64,000 bases of DNA from Cyanobacteria bacterium SZAS-4 (GCA_018266255.1 JAFEAT010000005.1:62001-126000); one strand, 5' to 3'; shown: positions 16,263-25,691, counted from the stretch's first letter. Notes: generated from the letters alone by a model not told the origin. Translations and numbers: made by a program.

Positions 16263-17756
16263 ATGATTTTCAGCAGTATCCAATATCTACTGTTTTTGCC
16301 AATCGTCGTCTTCTTGTATTGGCGCACCAAAGGTAGTGTACGTGTCGCGCTTGTCGTCGCGGCTAGTTACTTCTTCTACATGAGCTGGTTGCCGGTTTAT
16401 GGAGTGTTTCTGCTGGCGCTCTCTTCCATCACCTGGTGGCTCGGCCAGGGTCTGGCAAAAGCCTACAAAGAGAATCGCAAAGGCGATGCGAAGATGCTTC
16501 TCGCCGCTGGATTGCTGCTCAACCTCGGCTGTCTTTGCTATTACAAATACGCAAACTTTTTCATTCTCAATGCTATTCAAGGCGCGAACTGGCTGCGCGG
16601 GCTCTTTGCTGCAAGCCAACCTCAACCATGGGACGTGCCGATTCTGAATGTCATTCTGCCGCTCGGAATTTCGTTCTTCGTTTTTGAATTCGTACACTAT
16701 CTGGCAGACATTTATAAAGGCGAAAAACCAATCTCGTCGTTTATGGAATTCAGCGCCTTCGCGTCGTTTTTCCCATCGCAGATTGCTGGACCGATCAAAC
16801 GTTATCAGGACTTCCAAGAGAAACTGACGACGCCAGAGCCGTGGAGCGCACCACTATTTTTCGAAGCTTGCGCTTTAATCGTGCAAGGCATGTTCAAGAA
16901 GATCGCCATTGCAGACCCAATTGGTGTGCTGGTCTTCCCGCCATTCCAGACTATGCAACTTCTCTCTGCTGCCGACGCGACCATTGCTGCGATTGGATTT
17001 GTCATTCAGGTTTACTGTGATTTCTCGGGTTACACAGATATAGGTAGAGGCTCTGCTCTATTGCTCGGAATCAGGCTGCCAGAGAACTTCAACCTGCCAT
17101 ATCTTTCAGTTGATTTGGCGGAATTCTGGCGACGTTGGCACATGTCACTTTCCACATGGATGCGTGATTACGTTTATATTCCTCTTGGTGGCTCACGTGG
17201 TGGCACCTGGTTCAGTTCGCGCAATTTGCTCATCACCATGGTCGCCTGCGGATTCTGGCATGGCGCCAGCTGGCATTATCTGATCTTCGGTGGATTGCAC
17301 GGCATCGGTTTAATCGTCAATCGCTTATGGAAAGACGTGCTGAAAAAATCCGCTCCGCTCAGTTCAGTTTTAGAGACAACGGCTGGCAAAGGGTTGGGAC
17401 TGCTTCTCACGCTGCTCTTCATTGCCGCTACTGATACGGTTTTCCGGTCACCCGACATGCCGCATGCATTCAATATGTTCAGAAGCTTGCTCAACGTCAG
17501 CGCACCCTGCACGATGATGCCGGCGCTGTTCAAATCAGGCATCATTCAATTCTTCAGCGTCTATTTCTCGTTCTGGCTCGTGCTTGAGCTAGTCTCGAAG
17601 TATCCAGAAAAACTGCCGTGGCTGCGCGATACCGCGCAAGACATGCGCCTCAAGTTCGCCACTCCTGTTCGCTTAGCGTCCTGGACGGCAGCAGTGATTT
17701 TGCTCTTCGCAGCAAAACCAAATGAAGCAATTCCGTTTGTTTATTTCCAATTCTGA
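16263..17756 (+). CDS. MBOAT-family O-acyltransferase (AlgI/DltB-like)
   Basis: This polytopic membrane protein of 497 residues has about ten or more hydrophobic segments. Family landmarks are FFPSQIAGPIKRYQDF, YCDFSGYTDIGRGSALLLGI, and FWRRWHMSLSTWMRDYVYIP followed by LGGSRGG. The active-site region FWHGASWHYLIFGGLHG has His333 and His346. Enzymes of this group move acyl groups, commonly acetyl, from a cytoplasmic donor to extracellular or periplasmic polysaccharide or lipid carriers. The next gene, 14 bases downstream, encodes a membrane-anchored SGNH-type protein. This is the usual AlgI plus AlgJ/AlgX or PatA plus PatB pairing, which supports polysaccharide O-acetylation. The target polymer cannot be told because no polymer synthesis genes are adjacent. 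Confidence 0.9.
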   Translation: MIFSSIQYLLFLPIVVFLYWRTKGSVRVALVVAASYFFYMSWLPVYGVFLLALSSITWWLGQGLAKAYKENRKGDAKMLLAAGLLLNLGCLCYYKYANFFILNAIQGANWLRGLFAASQPQPWDVPILNVILPLGISFFVFEFVHYLADIYKGEKPISSFMEFSAFASFFPSQIAGPIKRYQDFQEKLTTPEPWSAPLFFEACALIVQGMFKKIAIADPIGVLVFPPFQTMQLLSAADATIAAIGFVIQVYCDFSGYTDIGRGSALLLGIRLPENFNLPYLSVDLAEFWRRWHMSLSTWMRDYVYIPLGGSRGGTWFSSRNLLITMVACGFWHGASWHYLIFGGLHGIGLIVNRLWKDVLKKSAPLSSVLETTAGKGLGLLLTLLFIAATDTVFRSPDMPHAFNMFRSLLNVSAPCTMMPALFKSGIIQFFSVYFSFWLVLELVSKYPEKLPWLRDTAQDMRLKFATPVRLASWTAAVILLFAAKPNEAIPFVYFQF

Positions 17757-17770
17757 GGCGTCCCGTTCCG

Positions 17771-19297
17771 ATGGTTGTATCCGCACCACAAAAGCAATCT
17801 GAGCCGTCAGTCGCAAAAGCGACGAAGGCTAAACGCTGGCCCAAAACGCTGGCTCTGATTGTTCTCTGGCAAGTGATAGCGTTGCTTCTCTGCGAAGTGG
17901 TGATGGCTAGCGCGGGACTTGGTGAAGAGGAAATCTTCCATTTAGATAGAGTTATCGGTTTCACGCACATTCCTAATAAGCGAATTTATTGGAAGCAAGA
18001 AGGTCCCGGTGTCTACTCTTATTTCAACGCTGACGGCATGCGCGAACCGCATTTGACTATTGCCAAGCCGGCTGGCACCTATCGCGTCGCGGTGCTGGGC
18101 GACTCGCTTGTGGAAGGATTGCAATCACCGATCGAAAAAACTTTCGGCTATCTGTTAGGTGAAGAACTAACAAAAAAAATGCATCGCCCAATCGAAGTTT
18201 TGAATTTCGGTAACTCTGGATATTCGACGGCGCAAGAATACTTGCAGCTCAAAAAAGTATGGAAATACAGTCCAGATCTAGTTTTAATGGGCTACAGCAA
18301 CAGAGACATTTTCGAAAACTGGTCTCCACCAGACGAAACGATCACAAACGTAAGACCATATGCCTTGCACTTGCCGAACGCGAAGCTTGTTGTAGACAGT
18401 TCTTCAGTGACTAATTGGATGCGCACACCGCGAGCCAAGTTCCTTCTATCCATCGCTTGGATTAGAGAGTACAGCCATGTGTGGGGAATGGTCTCGGCAC
18501 TAGAGACACAGTTTGGTCATACAGATCCAACATACAAAGCGATCTGCGAATTCCTGACAAACCCAGTCAAGTCAATCAAGATGACTTGCGCAGCGTTGCC
18601 TGGATGGATTGCGGCAGTTCCACAGAACACGATTAAGAGCATAGGCGCGCTTATGGTGTTTCCAAGCAGGCACGTACCCGGTGTGGCCACTGCGCAAGAA
18701 ACTATGATTGCAACAGACGATGCTAGAGTGACCACCGCTGCCGCGAGAAAAGCTACCTCCGATCAGGAAGACGCTGCCATCGAAGACGCCGCCAAAGATG
18801 AAGCGGCCAGGGTGGAAGCTCTGAAAGCTGCAGAAAAGGACGCTGCAACGCAATCAGCCATTACAAAAGCACCAGATGCGATACCGAACCAACCGGCCAC
18901 AAAAGGTGTGATAAACAAACAGCGCAATGTGTTCCTCAGTCTCTTGACGCGGACTCTTGGCTCTTTGCTAGCCGAAATGAATTCTGAATGTGCGAAGCAC
19001 AGCTCCAAGTTCTGTGTAGTGGCCATGCCATCCAAATCAGAGTTGTGTGCTCTTCCAGGCGCTCCCAAAGATGCTTTCGACCTTCCTTATCCCCAAGAAG
19101 TCGATCTCGTGAAGAAGCTTTGCGCAGATGATGCGATTCCAATTTATGATGCAGAGGCAGCTATGGCTAAACTGGACCCAGCCATGCGCAGGTGCGAATT
19201 CTACACGAATCACCTGACTCCAAGAGGTCATGCTTTCGTAGCAAAGAGCTTGCAATCATTTATCGAAAAGCAAATCGAAACAACGTCCAAACCTTGA
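17771..19297 (+). CDS. membrane-anchored SGNH/GDSL-type protein, partner of the MBOAT enzyme
   Basis: This 508-residue protein has one N-terminal membrane helix (TLALIVLWQVIALLLCEVVMA, about 28-48) and a periplasmic SGNH domain. Block I is AVLGDSLVEG with Ser112, and the Asn-Gly region is VLNFGNSGYSTAQEYLQL. The C-terminal NHLTPRGH carries the His. The Asp expected two or three positions before that His is not evident, so the dyad may use another residue. A loop of about 90 residues at roughly 310-400 is made almost only of Ala, Asp, Lys and Glu (DAAIEDAAKDEAARVEALKA) and looks like an inserted helix. It follows the MBOAT gene directly, so I infer acyl transfer onto a surface polymer. An esterase role is also possible. 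Confidence 0.8.
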   Translation: MVVSAPQKQSEPSVAKATKAKRWPKTLALIVLWQVIALLLCEVVMASAGLGEEEIFHLDRVIGFTHIPNKRIYWKQEGPGVYSYFNADGMREPHLTIAKPAGTYRVAVLGDSLVEGLQSPIEKTFGYLLGEELTKKMHRPIEVLNFGNSGYSTAQEYLQLKKVWKYSPDLVLMGYSNRDIFENWSPPDETITNVRPYALHLPNAKLVVDSSSVTNWMRTPRAKFLLSIAWIREYSHVWGMVSALETQFGHTDPTYKAICEFLTNPVKSIKMTCAALPGWIAAVPQNTIKSIGALMVFPSRHVPGVATAQETMIATDDARVTTAAARKATSDQEDAAIEDAAKDEAARVEALKAAEKDAATQSAITKAPDAIPNQPATKGVINKQRNVFLSLLTRTLGSLLAEMNSECAKHSSKFCVVAMPSKSELCALPGAPKDAFDLPYPQEVDLVKKLCADDAIPIYDAEAAMAKLDPAMRRCEFYTNHLTPRGHAFVAKSLQSFIEKQIETTSKP

Positions 19298-19339
19298 CAC
19301 CAACAACAATCCATTGATAGGATTGCAAGTCGGTTGTCT

Positions 19340-19412
19340 GCGTCCGTAGCTCAGCCGGTAGAGCACTCGGCTTTTAACCGATTGGTCGCGTGTTCGAGTC
19401 ACGCCGGACGCA
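19340..19412 (+). tRNA. tRNA-Lys (anticodon TTT)
   Basis: This 73-base cloverleaf has acceptor arms GCGTCCG and CGGACGC, the D arm GCTC...GAGC and the anticodon loop CTTTTAA with TTT. The variable loop is TGGTC, and the T arm is GCGTG-TTCGAGT-CACGC. The discriminator base is A. CCA is not encoded. The outermost anticodon-stem pair (C27 with T43) is mismatched, a small oddity. Confidence 0.95.
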
Positions 19413-19437
19413 AATTTTTTTCTTTGTAAAAAGAATC

Positions 19438-19465
19438 GAGCGCACTTGAGACAAGTGCGCTCTTT
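19438..19465. terminator. bidirectional intrinsic terminator after tRNA-Lys
   Basis: GAGCGCACTTG-AGA-CAAGTGCGCTC is a perfect 11-base-pair hairpin followed by TTT on the plus strand. On the minus strand a T-rich tract (ATTCTTTTT) follows. It lies between the tRNA and the convergent minus-strand gene and can stop both transcripts. Confidence 0.85.
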
Positions 19466-19486
19466 ATGATTACGGACTGGAGTCGT

Positions 19487-19948
19487 CTACCAGGGGAAAT
19501 TCACTCGGAAATAAAGTGGTACGCCACCAGAATTTACGCCCTGCGTAAAATCAAGCACACCGACTTGAATTCCTCGATCGTCGAACGAATCTGGATAGAG
19601 ATACAACGCAGCCGAGAACTGTTCCACTGTGCCGCGGCGCGTGGCACCGGGTCCAAGCATGAACACGACTTCTAAGCCGCGGGGCGACTTGATCGGCGTC
19701 TCCAGCTCGAAATATTTCTCGAGCAGAACATCTTCACCGTACGGTGGTGGCTCATCTTCATCGATTGGCAAGGAGTGCGTCGTCCACTGCCACAAAATAT
19801 CGTCGGTTCCGGCCTTCTTCAAAGTCACGTTCAGACGTGGAAACCAATGATCGTCTCCACTTGCCTCGCGGTATACGCTGAGGCGCCCACGAGTCAAAGC
19901 AGGTCTATCAACCAACAGCTGCCTGCCCTGTGCGTCAATTTCATCCAT
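19487..19948 (-). CDS. unknown cytoplasmic protein
   Basis: This 153-residue protein has no signal peptide or membrane segment. It looks like an all-beta fold, with segments such as RLSVYREASGDDHWFPRLNVTLKK and RGLEVVFMLGP, and ends VPLYFRVNFPW. I recognise no family. The start is well supported: AAGGGGAAG lies five bases before the ATG. It is monocistronic, ends at the shared bidirectional terminator, and diverges from the LRR-DUF4240 gene. Confidence 0.6.
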   Translation of the reverse strand: MDEIDAQGRQLLVDRPALTRGRLSVYREASGDDHWFPRLNVTLKKAGTDDILWQWTTHSLPIDEDEPPPYGEDVLLEKYFELETPIKSPRGLEVVFMLGPGATRRGTVEQFSAALYLYPDSFDDRGIQVGVLDFTQGVNSGGVPLYFRVNFPW

Positions 19949-20105
19949 TTAGACTTCCCCTTACCGGACCTGTAAAAGCATATCATCACAGCGCGAACAA
20001 GCCTGACATTGTTGATGTGACTTCACCCAATTGTCAGGTGAGAGAATTTTGTTTTGTCGGCTCACTTTAAGGACGAAATGCGCTCGAAGATCGGATAATG
20101 GCGCC

Positions 20106-21419
20106 ATGTCAATTCCTGAGAAAACGGTCAAGTTTCCACACCGTCGTTCTATCGGCAGTTTGTTCGTCGCAGACGAATCGCAGCCGGAAGAATGGCAGCT
20201 CCTGAGCCAGGTGCGAGGGCTGATTGTCACGCCCGAGAATCAACCCATCAAGTGGGAATGGCTTGAAGAGGCACGCGCCAACGTAGTAGTGCCAGCTGGT
20301 AAGAAGCTGAAATTAAAAATGAGCGGAAAAGGATCTGGCAGTCTCGCGCCGCTTGCTGAACTGCAGAGCGACGACCTGCACACTTTGGATTTGAGCCGAT
20401 CGGAAATAACTGACATCAGCCTGTCACACATCGAACATCTCGCCGGCATGAAAGTGCTCGAGTTGACTTCGACAAACATCACCGATGCCGGTATGACGCA
20501 TCTTAAGAATTTGACTTCGCTTCAAGGGCTTGGGCTGAGCCACTGTCACGTTAGCGGTCAGTGCGTCAAGGAGTTGTTGAATCTGCAAGAGTTGCGCGAA
20601 CTGTGGATGAGTGGCGCCGATCTCAACGACAGCGAACTCGACTACATCGTCGCCTTGAAAAATCTCGTTCAAATTGGGCTGAGCGGAACCAAAATCACAA
20701 ATGATGGATTGCTTACGCTCGCGAAAATCAAATCCCTCGTCCGCCTATATGTATTCAACACGAGCGTGACAAAGGAAGGAACAGAGAAGCTGCGCGAACT
20801 CGCACCCACCTGCCGTGCAAAATGGAAACCAGCACAACCGTTCGTTCCAGAAGGTTGGGATGACACCAATGGCGGTGACGACGATTTTTCAGTCATGCCA
20901 GACGGACTGCGTTCAATGTTGGATTTGCCAATCGAGCGCACGCCATCTTCTTCTGAAAACGGTAAGTTCAGCGAAAACGATTTCTGGAATACAGTTGAAC
21001 TTCTCGATTGGGACCACACCGGCGAAGACGAAGCCGTAATCGAACCCGCGGTTGAATTTTTGTGCAACCGATCTGAGAAAGATATCGCAGCATTTGCCGA
21101 CATTCTCTCGGAAAAATTGCATCGATTAGATGGAGAGACCTTCGCCAAAGAGATTGGCAAAGATGCATACAAAGGACCAGAGCATAGATTTTCGAGAAAC
21201 TGGTTTCTGCGCGTGCGCTGTTGCGTCGTCGCCAACGGCAGTGAATTTTTTCAGGAAGTAATTTCGGAACCGCAGCACATGCCGAAAGATTTAGAGTTCG
21301 AAGCAATTTTGAGAATTGCCCCAAAAGCATTTGAACGGAAGACGGGTCGAAAACTTCCAGTCAAAACAAAGTACAACTACGAGACTTTCGGTAACAAACA
21401 TGGCTGGACGCATCATTGA
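20106..21419 (+). CDS. leucine-rich repeat protein with C-terminal DUF4240 domain
   Basis: This 437-residue protein has two parts. Residues about 60-235 contain six to seven LRR units of roughly 23-24 residues (LHTLDLSRSEITDISLSHIEHL, MKVLELTSTNITDAGMTHLKNL, LVQIGLSGTKITNDGLLTLAKI). The C-terminal part (about 290-430) resembles DUF4240: it begins SENDFWNTVELLDWD and has HRFSRNWFLRVRCCVVANG and EFFQEVISEPQHMP. DUF4240 is common in bacterial cytoplasmic proteins of unknown role. The fusion suggests a protein-interaction module plus an unknown effector or immunity-like domain. The start at 20106 is chosen by sequence character, since an upstream TTG frame is not protein-like. The 3' end overlaps the glycosylase gene by 20 bases. 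Confidence 0.75.
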   Translation: MSIPEKTVKFPHRRSIGSLFVADESQPEEWQLLSQVRGLIVTPENQPIKWEWLEEARANVVVPAGKKLKLKMSGKGSGSLAPLAELQSDDLHTLDLSRSEITDISLSHIEHLAGMKVLELTSTNITDAGMTHLKNLTSLQGLGLSHCHVSGQCVKELLNLQELRELWMSGADLNDSELDYIVALKNLVQIGLSGTKITNDGLLTLAKIKSLVRLYVFNTSVTKEGTEKLRELAPTCRAKWKPAQPFVPEGWDDTNGGDDDFSVMPDGLRSMLDLPIERTPSSSENGKFSENDFWNTVELLDWDHTGEDEAVIEPAVEFLCNRSEKDIAAFADILSEKLHRLDGETFAKEIGKDAYKGPEHRFSRNWFLRVRCCVVANGSEFFQEVISEPQHMPKDLEFEAILRIAPKAFERKTGRKLPVKTKYNYETFGNKHGWTHH

Positions 21420-22086
21420 AGCCGGCCTAGCAAAAAATTTCAAAGCAACAGAATTTGGTGCCGAAATTGAAAAAGCACTAAAAGCGTTGAAGAAGGCAGA
21501 CAAGCAACTGGCTCAGGTGATCAAGAACGTGGGTGCGTGCACGTTGAAGCCTGACGACATTCAAAGTCCTTTTATGGCTCTGGCAGAATCGATCGTTTAT
21601 CAACAGCTTTCAGGCAAAGCGGCTGCAACGATATTCGGTCGGGTGAAAGCGCTGTTTGCCGAGAGTGGTGGAATGACCGCCGAGGAGATACTGACGACAT
21701 CGGTGCAGACTCTGCGCAGCGCCGGATGCTCGAATGCGAAAGCCCTGGCGCTGATTGATTTAGCGGAGAAGACGGTATCAGGGGTGGTGCCGACAGTGGA
21801 ACGGCTGCACACGATGCCAGACGACGAAATTATCGAACGTCTTGTCAGCATTCGCGGAGTCGGTAAATGGACAGTCGAAATGATGCTGATATTCCGACTG
21901 GGGCGAATGGATGTGATGCCCGCAACCGACTACGGCATACGCAAAGGATTTGCGCTAACTTATGGGCTGGCGGACTTGCCGGCCCCGAAAGAGATTCTCG
22001 CGCACTCTGAAATTTGGAAACCCTATCGCACCGTGGCAAGCTGGTATCTATGGCGCTGTCTTGAGCTGCCAGCCGAAGCCTGGTGA
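21400..22086 (+). CDS. DNA-3-methyladenine glycosylase (AlkA-like, HhH-GPD family)
   Basis: This 229-residue base-excision repair glycosylase should remove alkylated purines. The helix-hairpin-helix LVSIRGVGKWTVEMMLIF is followed by RMDVMPATDYGIRKGF, whose Asp corresponds to the catalytic Asp of AlkA. The early part has FMALAESIVYQQLSGKAAATIFGRV, also typical. It lacks the extra N-terminal domain of E. coli AlkA (282 residues) and is closer in size to yeast-type Mag enzymes. The start at 21400 (MAGRIIEAGL) lies within the end of the LRR gene, a 20-base overlap that suggests coupled translation. There is no 4Fe-4S cluster, so it is not an endonuclease III. Confidence 0.88.
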   Translation: MAGRIIEAGLAKNFKATEFGAEIEKALKALKKADKQLAQVIKNVGACTLKPDDIQSPFMALAESIVYQQLSGKAAATIFGRVKALFAESGGMTAEEILTTSVQTLRSAGCSNAKALALIDLAEKTVSGVVPTVERLHTMPDDEIIERLVSIRGVGKWTVEMMLIFRLGRMDVMPATDYGIRKGFALTYGLADLPAPKEILAHSEIWKPYRTVASWYLWRCLELPAEAW

Positions 22087-22153
22087 CTAGTGAAAGCGTG
22101 TCGCAGCGATGCAGGTTAGGATAATACAGAGAACAACGGTGATAAAGAACACG

Positions 22154-23071
22154 ATGTCTGAAAAAATCAAACTGTTTAGATTAATGCCCCTCGTTGTGTT
22201 AGGGCTGTGCTTGAACGCCCAAGCATCTTTTGCGCAGAGTTCGCAATATATAGCCGGCGTCAAAGCGATGGCGCTGAACAACATCCAGTCAGCGATCTAC
22301 AACTTTGACCAGGCTGTCACAAACGATGGAACAGACTTTCGCTCCTTTTTGAAACGAGGTCAATGCCTTTACGAATTGGGCGATTACAAACTGGCGATTG
22401 CTGATTTCAATCAAGTGCTGACGCTCAAACCACGCAACGAAGATGCCATGCTCTGGCGCGCCAACTCCTACGCCAAGCTTGGACAAGCAGACAAAGCGCT
22501 AAACGACTACAAAGCGTTGCTCTCTATCGATCCAATCAAACTGGCATTGGTCAGTCAGAAGGTCGTTTTCACTTCCGGCAGACAGCCTGGTCCGGTCGAT
22601 GAAGATGCAGCGCCTGCTCCCTCTCAGAGTTCAACTCCAGCAGCAACCAGCGCAGACAGCTCCAGCTCGTCCAGCACCACATCTAGTATCAGCTCGTCGG
22701 CTGCTAGTGCCGTAGCAGCCAGCGCCGGCACGCAAGAGCCACTGCATCTACGGGCTGCTCTCTTCGCATCAGGCGCAGACAAAATCGGCGACATAAACTC
22801 GGCGATTTCGATGGATCCCAAAAATCCTACGTTACTCTTCAAACGCGCCCGCGCTTACATCCAATTGAAGAAATACGAAAATGCAGTCAATGATTTATCA
22901 GATGCTCTGATGAACAATCCCAATAACGCTTCGTACTATTTATGTCGCGCTCTCGTCTATCATTTAATTGGCACTGATGTTCTGGCGACTGAAGACATCA
23001 AACAAGCGCAATTCTGCGATCCTGGACTTCCCAAAGTGATAGATTTCGACAACTCGCCAAGCAAATCATAA
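22154..23071 (+). CDS. secreted TPR protein with Ser/Ala-rich linker
   Basis: This 305-residue protein has a signal peptide (MPLVVLGLCLNAQASFA, cleavage likely before QSSQ). TPR units at about residues 30-130 (NIQSAIYNFDQAVTNDG, YELGDYKLAIADFNQVLTLKP, AKLGQADKALNDYKALL) are separated by a linker of about 50 Ser, Ala and Thr residues from more TPR-like repeats (LLFKRARAYIQLKKYENAVNDL, ASYYLCRALVYHLIGTDVLA). It is a periplasmic or outer-membrane adaptor of unknown partner. It resembles the secreted TPR protein at 8.4 kb in layout only. It starts 67 bases after the glycosylase gene. I used the ATG at 22154 because the signal peptide starts there. Confidence 0.8.
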   Translation: MSEKIKLFRLMPLVVLGLCLNAQASFAQSSQYIAGVKAMALNNIQSAIYNFDQAVTNDGTDFRSFLKRGQCLYELGDYKLAIADFNQVLTLKPRNEDAMLWRANSYAKLGQADKALNDYKALLSIDPIKLALVSQKVVFTSGRQPGPVDEDAAPAPSQSSTPAATSADSSSSSSTTSSISSSAASAVAASAGTQEPLHLRAALFASGADKIGDINSAISMDPKNPTLLFKRARAYIQLKKYENAVNDLSDALMNNPNNASYYLCRALVYHLIGTDVLATEDIKQAQFCDPGLPKVIDFDNSPSKS

Positions 23072-23106
23072 GCCGATAGCTTGCCATTGAGAGTATTACC
23101 GCATCA

Positions 23107-24345
23107 ATGCCCACTATGCCAAATCTAAATATAGCTTGTTTTCGAATCGTGCTGATGATGGCGCTGGCAATGCTCTTAATCCCGGACAGAGCAACTTCGG
23201 CGCAAGAATCCGATGCCAATCAGCCCAAAAAACTAGCGGCAGTAAATGCAGTTCCGTTTTGGGCGCACGATGCAACGGGCTACCATCCTTCGCTCTGCGT
23301 GCGCATCGATAACGTCAGTGGCTCCGATTTGACCGGCAAAATGATCAAGATGCAGTGTCGCTTTGTCGACTTGCGCCTCGGGCACGTCATGATTGCGCGC
23401 AAAGAGCAACGCTATGAATTGGCGCCAAATCAAGGTGTGAACCTTATTTTCCACGGACCAGAACCATACGAACTGCCGATTGATCAATATCAATGGCCAG
23501 TCGTCGAATGCAAATTGATGAGCCGGGTCGGCGACGTCGACGACTCAGGCACAGAAGATCTACTCGTTCAAAAACTCGACGCGGTGACAATGACCGACGA
23601 TGAAGCAGTGACTGCACTATCGCGCGGATTTTATCACAACGCATCAACCAAACACGGACGAACGAGACAGGTACACCGCGACAATCCAAAACCAGAATAT
23701 AAGAAACCAGAAGAACCGATGTCGGCTCGAGCGCTCTCACTTGCGGGAGGCGCGAAGACACAGCCGACCGCTACTGGCAGCGGTGATGCAAAATCTAGCC
23801 TTGCCAGATTTTCGTCTCAAGCAAAGATTCCAGGCATCGGCAGCGAATTTTTGGAATTTGAGGCGTTGTATGGGCATCCAGTCGGAGCCTCTCTCAAAGA
23901 GAGAGGCTGGTCGTGGATTCGCTATGCCAAGCAAGATCCACCCATCGACGTTTTTGTTGGCGCAAAAGGAACGGCAACCAAAGCCGATTTGATCGTCGTC
24001 AAAATTCCAGCCGAAGTGGTTCAAACAGAATCTCAAGTGGTTGCCGTTGCCAAAGCGATGTCGGGAAAAATGCGCGGGCAAGCACTCGAGCACCAACACA
24101 AAGCAGTGAAATATCAGCAACTTTCCGAGCAAAAAATTCGCCGCATCTTGATCACTAATATGGATTCTCCTGGCTATCGACTTTGCTATGTCAGCCCAAG
24201 AGGAACTTCCGGCGACGATAATAACTACATTCTCATTCTTTCCAGGTTTACAGGAGATACCCCGACAATGATTCCAGAACTCATCCGAAAAGCGCCAATG
24301 ATGAGGTTTCTGTACTCTGCGCTGGGTCTGCCAGAACAAGATTGA
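23107..24345 (+). CDS. secreted protein of unknown function
   Basis: This 412-residue protein has a signal peptide (FRIVLMMALAMLLIPDRATSA). The first 140 mature residues look like a beta-sandwich (LCVRIDNVSGSDLTGKMIKMQCRFVDLRLG, YELAPNQGVNLIFHGP). A basic, Pro-rich linker follows, and the C-terminal part (about 220-410) has alternating beta and helical segments (FDVFVGA-like strands, ADLIVVKIPAEVV, KIRRILITNMDSPGYRLCYV). I recognise no family. It is 35 bases downstream of the secreted TPR gene and may be co-transcribed and act with it at the cell surface. Confidence 0.6.
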   Translation: MPTMPNLNIACFRIVLMMALAMLLIPDRATSAQESDANQPKKLAAVNAVPFWAHDATGYHPSLCVRIDNVSGSDLTGKMIKMQCRFVDLRLGHVMIARKEQRYELAPNQGVNLIFHGPEPYELPIDQYQWPVVECKLMSRVGDVDDSGTEDLLVQKLDAVTMTDDEAVTALSRGFYHNASTKHGRTRQVHRDNPKPEYKKPEEPMSARALSLAGGAKTQPTATGSGDAKSSLARFSSQAKIPGIGSEFLEFEALYGHPVGASLKERGWSWIRYAKQDPPIDVFVGAKGTATKADLIVVKIPAEVVQTESQVVAVAKAMSGKMRGQALEHQHKAVKYQQLSEQKIRRILITNMDSPGYRLCYVSPRGTSGDDNNYILILSRFTGDTPTMIPELIRKAPMMRFLYSALGLPEQD

Positions 24346-24425
24346 TGTAATCTAGACAACAAAACAAAAACGGAGACCTAAACAAAAACATATAGAGGAA
24401 GGCTATCAAGCGCCGAGGCCATATA

Positions 24426-25553
24426 ATGCGTTTGCGTCAATGCGTTTGGTCTCAGGAGCTTTCAGCTATGCCAGTGCAATCACCACCGATACAGTTACTT
24501 GAATCTACCAGTGAAATGGAGCAGAAACTCACGCCACCGCCAAAAACGATATTCGATACTATTCCGCTGGGCTTAGTCTTGACGCTGGCCAAGCCCTATT
24601 TGGCAGGTCAAAGCGCGGATGAAGCGATTAAAATCGCCCATCGTATATATGCTGAAAACAAATTTTGCGGAACGCTCGACATTCTTGGAGAAGACGCACC
24701 CACTCCGGCACACTGCGAAGGCTATGTCGATGCCTATAAACAGTTATTCGACGCTGTTCATGCCAATCAAGTGCCATCGACGAATCCACGTGAGCGCCTG
24801 ACTGTATCGATGAAACCTTCTATGTTCAGCACCATGGCACCGCAACATGGAAGCGAAAGCGAAAAGGCTCAGGAAGACGCTTTCGACAGAATTACTCGTG
24901 TTGTAGATTACGCCCTGAAAAAAGATATTCAAGTCACACTGGAAGCTGAAGACCACCGCTGGACTAATTTCCAGCTGGAAGCGTTTTTTGCTTTGATCAA
25001 TGCTGGATATACAAACCTCGGCACAGTGCTGCAAACAAGACTATTCAGAACTGAAAACGACATCAAGCGCTTCGACGAACGGATGCGAGTGCGGCTCGTT
25101 ATCGGCATCTACAATGAGCCTGCGCAAATCGCGCACACCGATAAACGTATGATGAAAGACCTGGTCGTTCAATTCGCAGGAAACCTGCTTGAGAGGGGCG
25201 TCTACGTTGAGATGGCGACGCACGATACGAAGTGCATCGATAATTTCTACCAATATGCCGCTATTCCGCAGCGCGTGCCGTCGACGCAGTTCGAGCATCA
25301 GATGCTGCAAGGCGTTCCACGTCAAAAGATTCAAAAGACGCTGAGAAGCGGAGAGTATTTCAGAGACTTGCAAACTACGGCAGCTGCGGCCGACAAGCCT
25401 TACCTGCAAGAACTGGAGAATACTGCAGTGCCTGTGCGCATGTACTTGCCGTTTGGAACGGCCAAAGTTTCGGGAGCTTATTGCAGACGAAGATTGCGTG
25501 AGAATCCAAATATGATCACTTACGGATTCAAAAATTTCTTTGGGATTCAGTAA
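24426..25553 (+). CDS. proline dehydrogenase (monofunctional)
   Basis: This 375-residue FAD enzyme oxidises L-proline to pyrroline-5-carboxylate. Family landmarks are VSMKPSMF near residue 127, LEAEDHR (172-178), VLQTRLFRTENDI (201-213), VRLVIGIYNEP, VEMATHD (261-267), FEHQMLQGV (289-297), and the substrate-binding LPFGT...YCRRRLRENPNM at the C-terminus. The size is that of monofunctional enzymes, not of PutA fusions. No pyrroline-5-carboxylate dehydrogenase is in the window. Two starts are possible. The ATG at 24426 has GAGG seven bases upstream, and the ATG at 24468 has AGGAG nine bases upstream, so the N-terminal 14 residues are uncertain. Confidence 0.88.
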   Translation: MRLRQCVWSQELSAMPVQSPPIQLLESTSEMEQKLTPPPKTIFDTIPLGLVLTLAKPYLAGQSADEAIKIAHRIYAENKFCGTLDILGEDAPTPAHCEGYVDAYKQLFDAVHANQVPSTNPRERLTVSMKPSMFSTMAPQHGSESEKAQEDAFDRITRVVDYALKKDIQVTLEAEDHRWTNFQLEAFFALINAGYTNLGTVLQTRLFRTENDIKRFDERMRVRLVIGIYNEPAQIAHTDKRMMKDLVVQFAGNLLERGVYVEMATHDTKCIDNFYQYAAIPQRVPSTQFEHQMLQGVPRQKIQKTLRSGEYFRDLQTTAAAADKPYLQELENTAVPVRMYLPFGTAKVSGAYCRRRLRENPNMITYGFKNFFGIQ

Positions 25554-25691
25554 TGCAAATCACCGTCTTGGTCAATGAATTTGAACAATCCCATAATTCA
25601 GCCAGGAAGCAGGAAGATTTCATCGTCTCCACAACTCAGGTGATTTCGCCATTTCGCTCAGATAAACATAGCTGAGGGGAGCGAACGTCTC

